This document shows positions 1 to 8,926 of a DNA stretch of 64,000 nucleotides, piece after piece; position 1 is the stretch's first letter, and every line of letters starts with the position of its first letter. The translations under genes were made by a program, and so were the position numbers. The stretch covers positions 247,070-311,069 of the forward strand of contig NZ_QMEM01000007.1 of assembly GCF_003390915.1 (NCBI RefSeq). Direction: 5' to 3'. This stretch comes from Lewinella sp. IMCC34183. GTDB lineage: Bacteria; Bacteroidota; Bacteroidia; Chitinophagales; Saprospiraceae. Below the pieces are notes generated by a model. The model was not told the DNA's origin and did not search any database. It was given only the letters and a program-made list of their open reading frames with translations.

Positions 1-1781
1 ATGGTGAAGTTGGTCGAGTCCTGGCAACCGTTCACGTCGGTGACGGTCACCGAATAGGCGTTAGGTAGGAGGTCGGTGCGGGCGATTCTGCTGCCGTTGG
101 TGGTCACGCCGTCGGACCAGCCGATCGCGTACTCCCCGTTTGCATCCTGGGTTCCGCCACTGATGGGAATATTCACCGTACCGTCGCTGACGCCGCTACA
201 GGTCGCCGCGTCGCTGTTGAGGGAGCTGTTGTTGATGAGCAGCCGGTTGGGGGCCCGGAAGTTTTCGGAGTCGGTGGTCGCGCATCCCGTTGCCGTATTC
301 GTGGCCGTCACGGCGTAGGTACCGGGCGACAGGTCCGTGATTGTCTGGGTCGTCTCCCCGTTGCTCCACAGGAAGGTGTAACCCGTGGCCGCAATGGGAT
401 TATTGCCGTCGAAGATGACGGCCTCCAGGGTACCACCCTGGGCGTCGTCGAAGCAGTCGAAGCCGTCGGCTACCTCGATGCCCACGGAAACATTGCCCGC
501 TTCAATTTCTATGTTACTCGTGGCGGTGGCACCATTCGCGTCCGTGACGGTGACGGTGTACTGTCCGCCGGGCAGTTCGTTGAAGTCCAGGGGCTCGCCG
601 TCGGCCACGGTGCTACCGTTATCGGTGATTGGCGGCGTGGCGGGGTTGGTGCGGGTGATGGTGAATACGTAGGTGGGCGTGCCGCCGGTGGCCGCTACGG
701 TAAGTTCGCCGTCCTGCTCACCCGCGCAGCTGATCGGGGTGGGGGTCACGTCTAGCGTTACGTTACTGACGGGTGCGCAGGCGGTGACGGCATGGGTAAC
801 GGTAGTGTTGCCCGCGCAGCTTACCGCGTCTTCGACGTTGATGGTGTAGTCGCCGGGACCGGGGACCGTATAGGAAACCACGTCTCCGTGACGGGCCGGC
901 CCGGAGGTGACGGTGCCAAGCTGCCCGGTGGTCGAGCGGATAGTAATGGCGTAATCCGCTGTGTTGCGCAGTTCACTGACTCCGCCCATGACGGTAAAGC
1001 TGCCGCTGCAGTCGGAGCCACTCTGGCTGGGGTTGTCTACGCGAATGGGATTGAGGTAGGCAACGGCAAAGGTTTGGTTTACTCCTACCAGTGTACAGCC
1101 TTCGTTTCCGTTGAAGCCGGACTCGTCCCGGAACGTTCCCTCCGTCAAATCCAGAGAGTCGATCGTTACGGGCGCCACGTAAAGCACCACCGGCCCACCA
1201 AAAATTTCCGCCGCGGAAGGGGTATCCTGGTTGTCGACAATCAGGTCGTAGTTCGGGGTTGCCCCGAAGTAATTGGCGGGGGGAAAAATGTTGAGTGTAC
1301 CGTCAAGGTTGGGGTACAGGGGATTGTTTGGGTCAGCGTGGCAGGGATCCTGATTGACATCGGCGACGGTCGTACCCGTCACCGTGGGCGGGCAATCGTA
1401 TACGGCATAGGCAATACCCGGTCGGGTATCAGGGTTAGGATCACCGGAGAGGTCCTCGGACCCGTTCAAAAAATCGACCGTAAAGGCATCGTTGCGGCAG
1501 AGAAAGATGGTGTCCGGGCGGGCGGCAAACGCTACGGTGGACCCCGCGACGGGCCGGCCGAAGCTGTTGCTTTCCATGTTTAAGTCCTTGAAGCCGGTAA
1601 TGGTGCCGACGTCGCTGGTACAGACGGCCTTGGGGCCGAGAGTATTGACCTTCGAAGTAGACGCCTGCATGGGCAAGACACGCCCGATCTGCGCCTGCAA
1701 ACCACCGGTTCCACACAACAAAAGCAGTAGAAAAGCAAGTGCGCGGAATACGGGGCGAGGCAACATAGTTGTGTAGTTCAT
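1..1781 (-). CDS. SprB-repeat / gliding-associated cell-surface protein, N-terminal part (truncated by window edge)
   Basis: The frame is open from the start codon to the window edge (593 codons), so the C-terminus is missing. It begins MNYTTMLPRPVFRALAFLLL and has a clear signal peptide ending near LQAQ. It then runs into a secreted region rich in Thr, Asn and Gly. The last ~250 residues contain repeated units of the type GGxxTYTVTDANGxTAT and LSPGTYAVTATNTATGC. These are SprB/PKD-like repeats of large Bacteroidota surface adhesins, usually exported by the type IX system and ending in a gliding-associated C-terminal domain, which would lie outside this window. The start at MNYTT is used; an in-frame ATG five codons later is possible. 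The protein is probably a cell-surface adhesin; the exact ligand is unknown. Confidence 0.8.
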   Translation of the reverse strand, partial: MNYTTMLPRPVFRALAFLLLLLCGTGGLQAQIGRVLPMQASTSKVNTLGPKAVCTSDVGTITGFKDLNMESNSFGRPVAGSTVAFAARPDTIFLCRNDAFTVDFLNGSEDLSGDPNPDTRPGIAYAVYDCPPTVTGTTVADVNQDPCHADPNNPLYPNLDGTLNIFPPANYFGATPNYDLIVDNQDTPSAAEIFGGPVVLYVAPVTIDSLDLTEGTFRDESGFNGNEGCTLVGVNQTFAVAYLNPIRVDNPSQSGSDCSGSFTVMGGVSELRNTADYAITIRSTTGQLGTVTSGPARHGDVVSYTVPGPGDYTINVEDAVSCAGNTTVTHAVTACAPVSNVTLDVTPTPISCAGEQDGELTVAATGGTPTYVFTITRTNPATPPITDNGSTVADGEPLDFNELPGGQYTVTVTDANGATATSNIEIEAGNVSVGIEVADGFDCFDDAQGGTLEAVIFDGNNPIAATGYTFLWSNGETTQTITDLSPGTYAVTATNTATGCATTDSENFRAPNRLLINNSSLNSDAATCSGVSDGTVNIPISGGTQDANGEYAIGWSDGVTTNGSRIARTDLLPNAYSVTVTDVNGCQDSTNFT

Positions 1782-1895
1782 AAGCACGAAAAGCGAGCCC
1801 CCACCGGATGCAACTGGCGGGGACGGCCACTGGCGAACGTCGCTTCCGGTACTTTCATTGCACCCGCGACCCCGGCAGACGGCAAATGTCGGATA

Positions 1896-2648
1896 CTAGA
1901 ACATTATGCCCAGCATGATGGTGAGGGAGTTGACGCGGCCCTTGCTATTATCTTCCGCGGGACCGCGGCCCTGCCGCAGGAGCTGGGTGTCGCCGTCGCT
2001 GGTCAGGTCGAAGATGCCCGACTGGAAGGCCAGGCCACCGATGAGCGACGAACTGGTAGAGATGGCGTACTCGATGCCGCCGCCCAGGCCCCACGAAAGG
2101 TTGAGGGCGTTGACCTCGGAGCTGATCTTGAAGTTCTCGTCGGAGTCGATGAAGCTGGCGTTGCGGATGCTGCCGCGGCTGCCGCTCAGGATGCCCAGCG
2201 TGAAGGCCGGCTGTACAAAGTAGCGGATGTAGCCGAACTCCCGCGTGCGCAGGGTGAGGCCCAGGGGGATCTCCACGAACTGGAGGTTGTAGTCGAAGGT
2301 CTTGCCGCTCAGCTGGGCGGGGGTGGGCCGGGTGGTGAGGGTTTCGGCCAGGGACTCGCCCCAGATGTCGACCTCGGTAAACTGCTCGTCGTAGCGCAGG
2401 GCGCCGCCGGAATTGAAATGCACGTTCAGTCCGGTGTGGATGCTGTAGTTATCCTGGAAGTAGTACTCGGCGATGAGGCCCAGCTTCAGGCCCAGGTTGG
2501 TACCGTCGCTTTCGATCAGGTTGTTGTCGGTCCCCATCCAGCTGAAGGAGGGGCTCAGCTGGAGGCCGAACTGGATGGGGTTGTACTGCGCGGTGGCGGT
2601 CAGGGAGGTGAGCAGGCAGGCGACTAGGAGGGGGAGGGTAGGCTTCAT
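1896..2648 (-). CDS. Outer-membrane beta-barrel protein (PorT-like family)
   Basis: The 250-residue protein begins MKPTLPLLVACLLTSLTATA, a cleavable signal peptide, and continues with alternating hydrophobic/polar strands such as QFGLQLSPSFSWMG, LGLKLGLIAEYYF, NYSIHTGLNVHF and a terminal SLTIMLGIMF ending in an aromatic residue. This is the layout of the small outer-membrane barrels (OMP_b-brl_2/PorT-like) common in Bacteroidota. An upstream in-frame ATG would add 11 residues before the signal peptide and is less likely. It is transcribed away from gldB. Its role is not evident; PorT itself belongs to the type IX secretion machinery, but many paralogues do not. Confidence 0.75.
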   Translation of the reverse strand: MKPTLPLLVACLLTSLTATAQYNPIQFGLQLSPSFSWMGTDNNLIESDGTNLGLKLGLIAEYYFQDNYSIHTGLNVHFNSGGALRYDEQFTEVDIWGESLAETLTTRPTPAQLSGKTFDYNLQFVEIPLGLTLRTREFGYIRYFVQPAFTLGILSGSRGSIRNASFIDSDENFKISSEVNALNLSWGLGGGIEYAISTSSSLIGGLAFQSGIFDLTSDGDTQLLRQGRGPAEDNSKGRVNSLTIMLGIMF

Positions 2649-2712
2649 TCGGTAATAATTGGGTTTGACGGTCGTTGTCAAACGAGCCGGTCCGGCCGGT
2701 GTTTAGCCCGCA

Positions 2713-3762
2713 ATGAAAGTTAGCAGACACATACTCCTCCCCCTACTGCCCTTCGCCTTCGTCCTGGTCGCGTGTTCCGATACGCCGCCGCCCCCCGACG
2801 TGAGCGACATCCCGGTGGAGCTGACGGTGCTGCGCTTCGACCGCGCCCTCGCCGCGGTGGACACGGCCGACCTCGCCGGGGAGCTGGCGGAGCTCGACGA
2901 CCGCTTCGGCAGCTTCACCGACGCCTTCTTTACCCACCTGGTGCCCCTGCGGCGGGGCGATCTCAGCCCCGCTGAGGGGCAGAACGTGCTGCGGGCCTAC
3001 CTGGACTTTCCGCTTACCGGGGTGGTCGACTCCACGGTGGAGGCGCGCTTTCCCGGCGGCGGGGCGCGGGTGCAGGGGATGGTGGACCAATTCGAGCAGG
3101 GCCTGCGGTACTACCGCCATTACCTGCCGGATGCCCCCGTGCCGGATACGCTGGTGACCTTCGACACCCACTTCGAGCTGGCGGCCTTCCTGTACGGCGA
3201 CGGTGAGATCGCCGCCGGGCTGGAGTTCTTCCTCGGCCCCGACTTCGACTACACCCAGGTCAACCCCGAGGAGCCGATCTTCTCGAGCTACCTGGCCCGC
3301 AGCTACACCCCGGAGCACTTCTCCGCCAAGCTGCTGCGGGTACTGCTGGAGGACTACTTCCCCGCCCCCCGGACCGGCCGGCTGCTCGACTACCTGCTCT
3401 ACGAGGGCAAGAAGCTCTACCTCCTGGAGCTGCTGCAGCCGGAGACGCCCCCCCACGTCGTGTACGAAGTGAGCGAGGAGCAGCTGGCGTGGCTGCGCGA
3501 CAACGAGACGCAGATCTACGCCTACCTGCAGCGGGAGGACATCCTCTACGCCACCGACGTCAGCCTGATCAACAAGTACACCCGCCCGGCCCCCTATACG
3601 CCCGGCATGCCGGCGGAGTCGCCCGGCGGGGCCGTCAACTACCTCGGCCGGCAGATCGTGGCGGCCTACCTGGAGGCCCACCCCGAGACCACCCTGCCGG
3701 AGCTGCTGGCGATCTCCGACGGGCAGGAGCTGCTGCGCGGGGCCCGCTACAAACCGCGGTAG
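2713..3762 (+). CDS. gldB: GldB-like gliding motility lipoprotein
   Basis: The 349-residue lipoprotein has a signal peptide ending in the lipobox LVAC (Cys about residue 21) and a Pro-rich linker. The mature part opens with IPVELTVLRFDRALAAVDT and ends with PELLAISDGQELLRGARYKP, which match the start and end patterns I know for GldB. GldB is an envelope lipoprotein needed for gliding in Flavobacterium johnsoniae; non-gliding relatives also keep it. The gene is divergent from the beta-barrel gene and 45 bp upstream of the oxygenase gene. Assignment rests on overall pattern recognition, not on a catalytic motif. Confidence 0.8.
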   Translation: MKVSRHILLPLLPFAFVLVACSDTPPPPDVSDIPVELTVLRFDRALAAVDTADLAGELAELDDRFGSFTDAFFTHLVPLRRGDLSPAEGQNVLRAYLDFPLTGVVDSTVEARFPGGGARVQGMVDQFEQGLRYYRHYLPDAPVPDTLVTFDTHFELAAFLYGDGEIAAGLEFFLGPDFDYTQVNPEEPIFSSYLARSYTPEHFSAKLLRVLLEDYFPAPRTGRLLDYLLYEGKKLYLLELLQPETPPHVVYEVSEEQLAWLRDNETQIYAYLQREDILYATDVSLINKYTRPAPYTPGMPAESPGGAVNYLGRQIVAAYLEAHPETTLPELLAISDGQELLRGARYKPR

Positions 3763-3807
3763 CGTTTGGGATGTTAGCCTAGCATAACCTACCAATTATC
3801 TCCCGCT

Positions 3808-4764
3808 ATGGCCGTTTCCGCCCCCCGTACCATCCCCCTCGTCGACTTGTCCACCTTCGAAACCGGCGACGGTGCCCAGCGCCAGGCCTTCATCGATCAG
3901 CTCGGCGACGCCTTCCACAGTATCGGATTCGTGGGGGTGACCGGTCACGGTATCCCGAAGGACCTCATCGACGACTTCTACGTAGCCGCCAAGAAGTTCT
4001 TCGCCCTGCCGGTAGACGTAAAGCGGAAGTACGAAGTGGCCGGTGCCGCCGGGCAGCGGGGCTACACCTCCTTCGGCAAGGAGCACGCCAAGCAGTCCCA
4101 GGTCGCCGACCTGAAGGAGTTCTTCCAGATCGGCCAGGAACTCCAGGATACCGACAACAATGCCTACCAGCGCAACCCCGACGTAGAAGAGGTACCCGAG
4201 TTCATGGACCTCGGCCGCCAGCTCTACCGCGCCTTCGAGAAGAGCGGTGCCAGCCTGCTGCGCGCCATCGCCCTGTACCTGGGGCTGGATAAGGGATACT
4301 TCGACCAGTTCACCAACGACGGCATGAGCATCCTGCGGGCCATCCACTACCCGCCCATCACCCAGGAGCCGAAGAGCGCCATCCGCGCCGAGCAGCACGA
4401 GGACATCAACCTCATCACCCTGCTCGTGGGCGCCAGCGCCGGGGGCCTGCAGCTGCAGAACACCGCGGGCGAGTGGCAGGAGATCGTACCCGAGAACGAC
4501 GAGATCGTCATCAACGTGGGCGATATGCTGCAGCGCCTCACCAACAATTACCTGAAGTCGACCACCCACCGCGTCGTCAACCCGCCCCGCGAGCAGTGGC
4601 ACGAACCGCGGCTGTCGATCCCCTTCTTCCTCCACCCCCGCTCGGAGATGAAGCTCGACGTGCTGCCCAGCACCGTTACCGCCGACCGTCCGCAGGCCTA
4701 CGACCCCATCACCGCCGGCGAGTACCTGGACGAGCGGCTGCGGGAGATCGGGCTGAAGAAGTAG
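3808..4764 (+). CDS. 2-oxoglutarate/Fe(II)-dependent dioxygenase, isopenicillin-N-synthase-like
   Basis: The 318-residue cytoplasmic protein has the N-terminal DIOX_N pattern (IPLVDLSTFETGD, GFVGVTGHGIP) and the double-stranded beta-helix core. Iron ligands are visible as HED in RAEQHEDINLITLL and the distal His in STTHRVVNP. The RLSIPFF motif supplies the Arg and Ser that bind 2-oxoglutarate. Length and order fit the IPNS/flavanone-hydroxylase-like family, whose members hydroxylate or cyclise small molecules. The substrate cannot be read from sequence. It follows gldB by 45 bp and may share its transcript. Confidence 0.85.
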   Translation: MAVSAPRTIPLVDLSTFETGDGAQRQAFIDQLGDAFHSIGFVGVTGHGIPKDLIDDFYVAAKKFFALPVDVKRKYEVAGAAGQRGYTSFGKEHAKQSQVADLKEFFQIGQELQDTDNNAYQRNPDVEEVPEFMDLGRQLYRAFEKSGASLLRAIALYLGLDKGYFDQFTNDGMSILRAIHYPPITQEPKSAIRAEQHEDINLITLLVGASAGGLQLQNTAGEWQEIVPENDEIVINVGDMLQRLTNNYLKSTTHRVVNPPREQWHEPRLSIPFFLHPRSEMKLDVLPSTVTADRPQAYDPITAGEYLDERLREIGLKK

Positions 4765-4779
4765 GGTGGCACTCCGTCT

Positions 4780-4930
4780 GGCATTCCTTTACCGCAGATT
4801 GGGACAGATTTGAGTCGCGGATTTGCGCGGATTGTACTCGTGCGAATACGCTGCGGGGAAATCCGTGGCCATCTGTGTGCTAGCGAAGCGGAATCCGTGT
4901 CGCCGTAGGCGATCTGTGGGAAACCTTTGC
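4780..4930. repeat. Degenerate copy of a dispersed GC-rich noncoding repeat
   Basis: The gap between the oxygenase and amidase genes (229 bp) holds no credible gene. It contains sequence related to the repeat near 37.8-38.5 kb: the reverse complement of 4896-4924 matches the block at 37846-37874 at all but two or three positions (core CACAGATCGCCTxCGGCGAC). Several CAGATT / GCGGATT motifs precede it. The edges given are approximate. Confidence 0.6.
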
Positions 4931-4993
4931 TAAGGGCGATACCTGGCTCAAGTCCTTCTACCGCAACTTATTCCGGATTTATTCAGCCGCGAT

Positions 4994-6523
4994 TTACTTA
5001 AGTAAAGGCTCCCGCCGGTGCCGCGTCCCCCGCTCGTAGGCGTAAGTCAGCTTAATCAGGGTGGGCTCGGCGTACATCCGGCCCAGGAACTGCAGGCCCG
5101 CGGGCAGGCCGCTGCTCACAAATCCCATCGGTACGGTGAAGCCGGGCTGCCCGGTATGCGGGGAGATGATCTGGCTGTTGTCGCCGCGGTAGCCGGCCCG
5201 GAAGTCGTCGATGCGGGCGGCGGGGTGGTTCCAGCTGGGAAAGACGAGGGCGTCCAGGCGCAGCGAGTCCATGGTCGCCTCGATGGCTTCCCGGAAGGCG
5301 ACGCGGCGGGGATCGGTATAGGCATCGCCGCAGGGTTCCGGGCTATCGCCGTAGCGGCCGGTGTCGGTCAGGGCCTCGGCCAGGTTCTCGCGGGCGTAGT
5401 CGCTCCGCGTGCCGACCCGGATCACGTCCTCCAGGGTGGCGAGCGTATCGTTCTGCACGTAGGTGGCCAGGAAGTCTTCCAGGTCGGTCCGGAACTCCGC
5501 GCACCACTGGTTGCGGCGCAGATTTGCAAAGTCGGGTACGTCCACGGGATCCACTACGGTGGCCCCCAGCCGTTCCAGGTCTGCCAGGGCAGCGGTGAAC
5601 AGGCCGGCGATCTCCGGGGCGGGGTCCGCGTCGCTGAGTTCCCGTAGCACCCCGATACGGGCGCCCCGCAGTCCGTCGGCGTCGAGGTAGGATAGGTAAT
5701 CCGCCGCCACGTGACCCTCCCCGTAGGCGGTAAGCGGATCGGCGGGGTCCGGACCGGCCATGGCTTGCAGCACGCGGGTGGCGTCCGCGACGGTGCGGCA
5801 CATCGGGCCCACGACGTCGTTGCGCAGGTAGAGCGGCACGATGCCTTCCCGGCTGATGAGTCCCAGCGTGGTACGGAAGCCAACCAGGGCATTGTGGGAG
5901 GAGGGACCGCGGATCGAATTGCCGGTGTCGGTGCCCAAGCCTACCGTGGCCAGGTTGGCCGCCACCGCCGCGGCGGTGCCCCCACTGGAGCCGGCGGGTA
6001 CGTGATCGAGGGCGTACGGATTGTGGGTGGTGCCCGCGGTCGAGCTTTCGGTGTGCATCGCGCTGAAGGCCCACTCGGCCATATTCGTCTTGGCGATGAA
6101 GATGGCGCCGGCGTCGCGTAGTTTCCGGATGATGGTAGCGTCCGCTTCGGGCACGAAATCCTGGAGGGCGAGCGCGCCCGCCGTGGTCGGCGTACCGGCC
6201 ACGTTGATGTTGTCCTTGACGAGCAGCGGAATGCCGTGCAGGGGCCGCAATGTGCCGGTGCGGGCGAATTCGGCATCCAGGCGGCGGGCGTCGGCCAGGG
6301 CGTCGGGATTGCGGTAGGTAATGGCGTTGAGGGGGCCGTCGAGGCTGTCCATCCGCGCGAAGTAGGCCGTCACCAGTTCTTCGGCGGTAAAGCCGCCGGC
6401 CGCGTAGGCGGCGTGAATATCCGCGATGGTCAGTTCGGTAAGCTCCGGCAGGCGGGCGTCGTCGCGGGGCGGCGTGGCGCAGCAGAGGCAGCACAGCAGG
6501 AGCAGATAGGAGTAGGGGCGCAT
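4994..6523 (-). CDS. Amidase (amidase-signature family) lipoprotein
   Basis: The 509-residue enzyme starts MRPYSYLLLLCCLCCATPP, a lipoprotein-type signal. An in-frame extension upstream would read through the photolyase gene and is rejected. The amidase-signature core is clear: the catalytic Lys in GIPLLVKDNINVAGTPTT, the Gly/Ser stretch GSSGGTAAAVAANLA and the serine region LGTDTGNSIRGPSSHNALVG give the Ser-cisSer-Lys triad. Such enzymes hydrolyse amide bonds; periplasmic or outer-membrane-anchored members are common and of varied specificity. It follows the photolyase gene by 17 bp on the same strand, suggesting cotranscription. Confidence 0.88.
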   Translation of the reverse strand: MRPYSYLLLLCCLCCATPPRDDARLPELTELTIADIHAAYAAGGFTAEELVTAYFARMDSLDGPLNAITYRNPDALADARRLDAEFARTGTLRPLHGIPLLVKDNINVAGTPTTAGALALQDFVPEADATIIRKLRDAGAIFIAKTNMAEWAFSAMHTESSTAGTTHNPYALDHVPAGSSGGTAAAVAANLATVGLGTDTGNSIRGPSSHNALVGFRTTLGLISREGIVPLYLRNDVVGPMCRTVADATRVLQAMAGPDPADPLTAYGEGHVAADYLSYLDADGLRGARIGVLRELSDADPAPEIAGLFTAALADLERLGATVVDPVDVPDFANLRRNQWCAEFRTDLEDFLATYVQNDTLATLEDVIRVGTRSDYARENLAEALTDTGRYGDSPEPCGDAYTDPRRVAFREAIEATMDSLRLDALVFPSWNHPAARIDDFRAGYRGDNSQIISPHTGQPGFTVPMGFVSSGLPAGLQFLGRMYAEPTLIKLTYAYERGTRHRREPLLK

Positions 6524-6540
6524 GAAGGACAAGGTACGCT

Positions 6541-8007
6541 TCAGCCGTAGCGCAGCAGAAGATCGTCGAGGTCCGTGGGGACCGCGATATCCGGTACCGG
6601 TCGTGCGGCCTGCTCCGCCAGCCACTCCGGCACGCCCTCCCGCCGCCGCAGGGCGGCGTCGCCGCGGCCGGACACCCATCCGTACACGGGCAGCTCGCGG
6701 TACCCCCGCTTGTCCTCCCCGAATCCCCAGCGGAGATTGCCGTAGGTGGAGGCGTCGCGGCCGTCGAGGCTGAAGCGGTCGTTGAGGTAGCAGGCTACGG
6801 CAAAGGCCTCCCGGGGGTCGGGGCGCCACTTGATCAGCTGCTTGACCCAGTACATCCGCAGGTTATTGTTCATCCAGCCGTCCAGCGCGAAGGCTTTCTG
6901 GGCGGCGTTCCAGGTTTCGTCGTCGGTTTCTCCCCGGATCAGAGCCTCCAGTCCGTACACCCGCGGGCGCGAATCCCCGGCGTGCGCCAGCAGGGTAGCA
7001 CGGGCCGCCTCCGGCAGTCCGGCCCACCGCGAGTAGTCGGGGTTGAAGCGGCAGCGGTGGTGGAAGTATTCCCGCCAGGTGAGCAGCTCGTCGAAAAACT
7101 TGTAGCGCGCCGCCGGGTGTACCCTTCCCGCTTCCTCGGCTTCGCGCACCGCGGCGGCTACCTCCCGCGGCGAGAGGACGCCGAAGTGGAGCCACGGCGA
7201 CAGGTGGCTGCTGTCGTCGGTCAGGGCGGGGTTGTTGCGGGTCCACTTGTAGCGAGGCAGCACCTCCCGCACGGCGTAGTCGAGCCGTTCCAACGCGGCG
7301 GACCGCCCGCCCGAGAAGCCGGCCGTCGGCACGCTCATGTCGACGCCGCATTCCCCGATCAGGGCGTCGATGCCGTCGGCCGTCAGCTCCGCCGCGCCCG
7401 ATCCGCCCGGATCGAGGGGGCCGTCGTACATCGGGTACCGGGGGGTCTGCTCCAGGTCGGTGGTCAGGTGAAGGTCCCGTAGCGGCTGGTGGGCGGCGCG
7501 ATATTTTTTCGTCGTACCGAGGTCTTCGGGAAAGGCCCGCATCGGCACCCCGCAGCAGGCATCGACGCCCCATACCGCGCCGGAGAAGCGTTTTGCCAGC
7601 GCGTCGGCGTATTCCCGGGTGACGAAGGTGGGTACATCGTCAACGATGACGGCCGCGGCGTCCTCCGCCAGGCGGGCGACGACATCGACCTCGCTCTCCC
7701 CCGACCGCCGCACCCAGCGCACGAAGCGGATGTCCCGCTCTTTCAGGCCCGCCTCCAGGTCGAGGCTGGCCTCCAGGATGAAGCGGTGCAGGCGGTGGGA
7801 GGCGTAGGGATAGCGGTTCTCCAGGGCGTGCACCACCACCACCGGGATGCCCTCGGCGTTGCCCAGCAGGATGGCCACGTCGAGCGCGGGGTTCTCGCGG
7901 GCCCGCAGGGCCTGCATCAGCCAGCACAGTACGTAGGGGCGGTCCCTGGCCGGGGGGGCAGGCGTAAGGGCCCGGGTACGGAGCTTGAGGATCTCGTGGA
8001 CGGTCAT
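6541..8007 (-). CDS. phr: Deoxyribodipyrimidine photolyase, class II
   Basis: The 488-residue flavoprotein repairs cyclobutane pyrimidine dimers using light. The N-terminal Rossmann part contains RPYVLCWLMQALRARENPAL, typical of class II enzymes. The C-terminal FAD domain contains WTRNNPALTDDSSHLSPWLH, LLTWREYFHHRC and the diagnostic NAAQKAFALDGWMNNNLRMY, followed by WGFGEDKRGYRELPVYGWV. Length fits class II (about 450-500 residues). It is followed closely by the amidase lipoprotein; no functional link is apparent. Confidence 0.9.
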   Translation of the reverse strand: MTVHEILKLRTRALTPAPPARDRPYVLCWLMQALRARENPALDVAILLGNAEGIPVVVVHALENRYPYASHRLHRFILEASLDLEAGLKERDIRFVRWVRRSGESEVDVVARLAEDAAAVIVDDVPTFVTREYADALAKRFSGAVWGVDACCGVPMRAFPEDLGTTKKYRAAHQPLRDLHLTTDLEQTPRYPMYDGPLDPGGSGAAELTADGIDALIGECGVDMSVPTAGFSGGRSAALERLDYAVREVLPRYKWTRNNPALTDDSSHLSPWLHFGVLSPREVAAAVREAEEAGRVHPAARYKFFDELLTWREYFHHRCRFNPDYSRWAGLPEAARATLLAHAGDSRPRVYGLEALIRGETDDETWNAAQKAFALDGWMNNNLRMYWVKQLIKWRPDPREAFAVACYLNDRFSLDGRDASTYGNLRWGFGEDKRGYRELPVYGWVSGRGDAALRRREGVPEWLAEQAARPVPDIAVPTDLDDLLLRYG

Positions 8008-8041
8008 CGGTCGGATTCAGGGGGATGAACTTCCCCACCCT

Positions 8042-8731
8042 CTAAACCGAGACCCCCGCAGTTGTTTCGGCTTCCCGCAGCCGTACGTGCCCGGCGGCCG
8101 CACCGCGGCAGGCATACAAGGCACCGGACCCGTCGCGGGCCCTCAGGAAAGGATCGACGAGACGGGGGCGCAGCACTTCCTGCTCCTCCATACAGGTCGG
8201 CCAGTCCCAGCGGTTGACGTAGAAGAGCGCCTGCAGGTGGCGACAAAAGGTATGCAGGGCCTCTCCTTCCAGGATAAGGTAGTCGCAGGGCGCGCCGTAC
8301 AGGGCCATGGTAAGCTTATCCAGTAAGCTCACCGGCCGCGGACGGAGCCCGAAACGCGCGCCCTCCCCAGCGAGGGCAGAGAAGGTAGTCGTGTCCCGTC
8401 CGTTTCTCCCGCGGTAAAAGCGGAGCAACTCCTGCCAGTTGCGGTCGGCGGAGGGCTGTTCGCTTTCCGGTATGGCGCCAATCAGTTCCCGGAAGTACAG
8501 GCGATAGTAAGCGTCCAGCACCTTCCAGTCCTTGCGGGGGAGCAAATTGTAGTCCAGCCCGAAGGTCCCAAGCCGTTCCAGGGTGGCCGGCGTGAAGAGC
8601 CGCCGGTCCGTGGCGTTGGCCTCGCTTCCGTCGAGCCAGGCGGTCAGGTTGGCGATCCCGGTACCGGGGTCGCGGGCTTCTTGCCGAAACCGGTCGGGGT
8701 CGAACGAGTAAAAGGTCCAGGTACTTGACAT
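8042..8731 (-). CDS. Hypothetical protein
   Basis: The 229-residue protein begins MSSTWTFYSFDPDRFRQEAR and has no signal peptide or membrane segment. It is rich in Leu, Arg and aromatic residues. The visible text (LDAYYRLYFRELIGAIPES, LLDKLTMALYGAPCDYLILE, HTFCRHLQALFYVNRWDWPT) suggests a soluble, mostly helical protein, but I do not recognise a family. An ATG 29 codons upstream is also in frame, but that extension is Pro/Arg-rich and looks noncoding. It lies 34 bp upstream of the photolyase gene on the same strand. Confidence 0.6.
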   Translation of the reverse strand: MSSTWTFYSFDPDRFRQEARDPGTGIANLTAWLDGSEANATDRRLFTPATLERLGTFGLDYNLLPRKDWKVLDAYYRLYFRELIGAIPESEQPSADRNWQELLRFYRGRNGRDTTTFSALAGEGARFGLRPRPVSLLDKLTMALYGAPCDYLILEGEALHTFCRHLQALFYVNRWDWPTCMEEQEVLRPRLVDPFLRARDGSGALYACRGAAAGHVRLREAETTAGVSV

Positions 8732-8926
8732 GCGGGCGGGTGGGTTCGGTAGATCTTGCTGGGGCGGTATACGCCGCGCAACGATCGGAAACGGAGGTAT
8801 GGGGTGCCGGCGGCCCAATAGGGTACCCGACGGGTACAGAACGTGGTGCCCCGGCCGGAATGGTACTTCCGCGGGCAGTTTTTTCCATCATTGTCCGAAA
8901 CCCCCAACGCCCCACCCGCTGGGTGA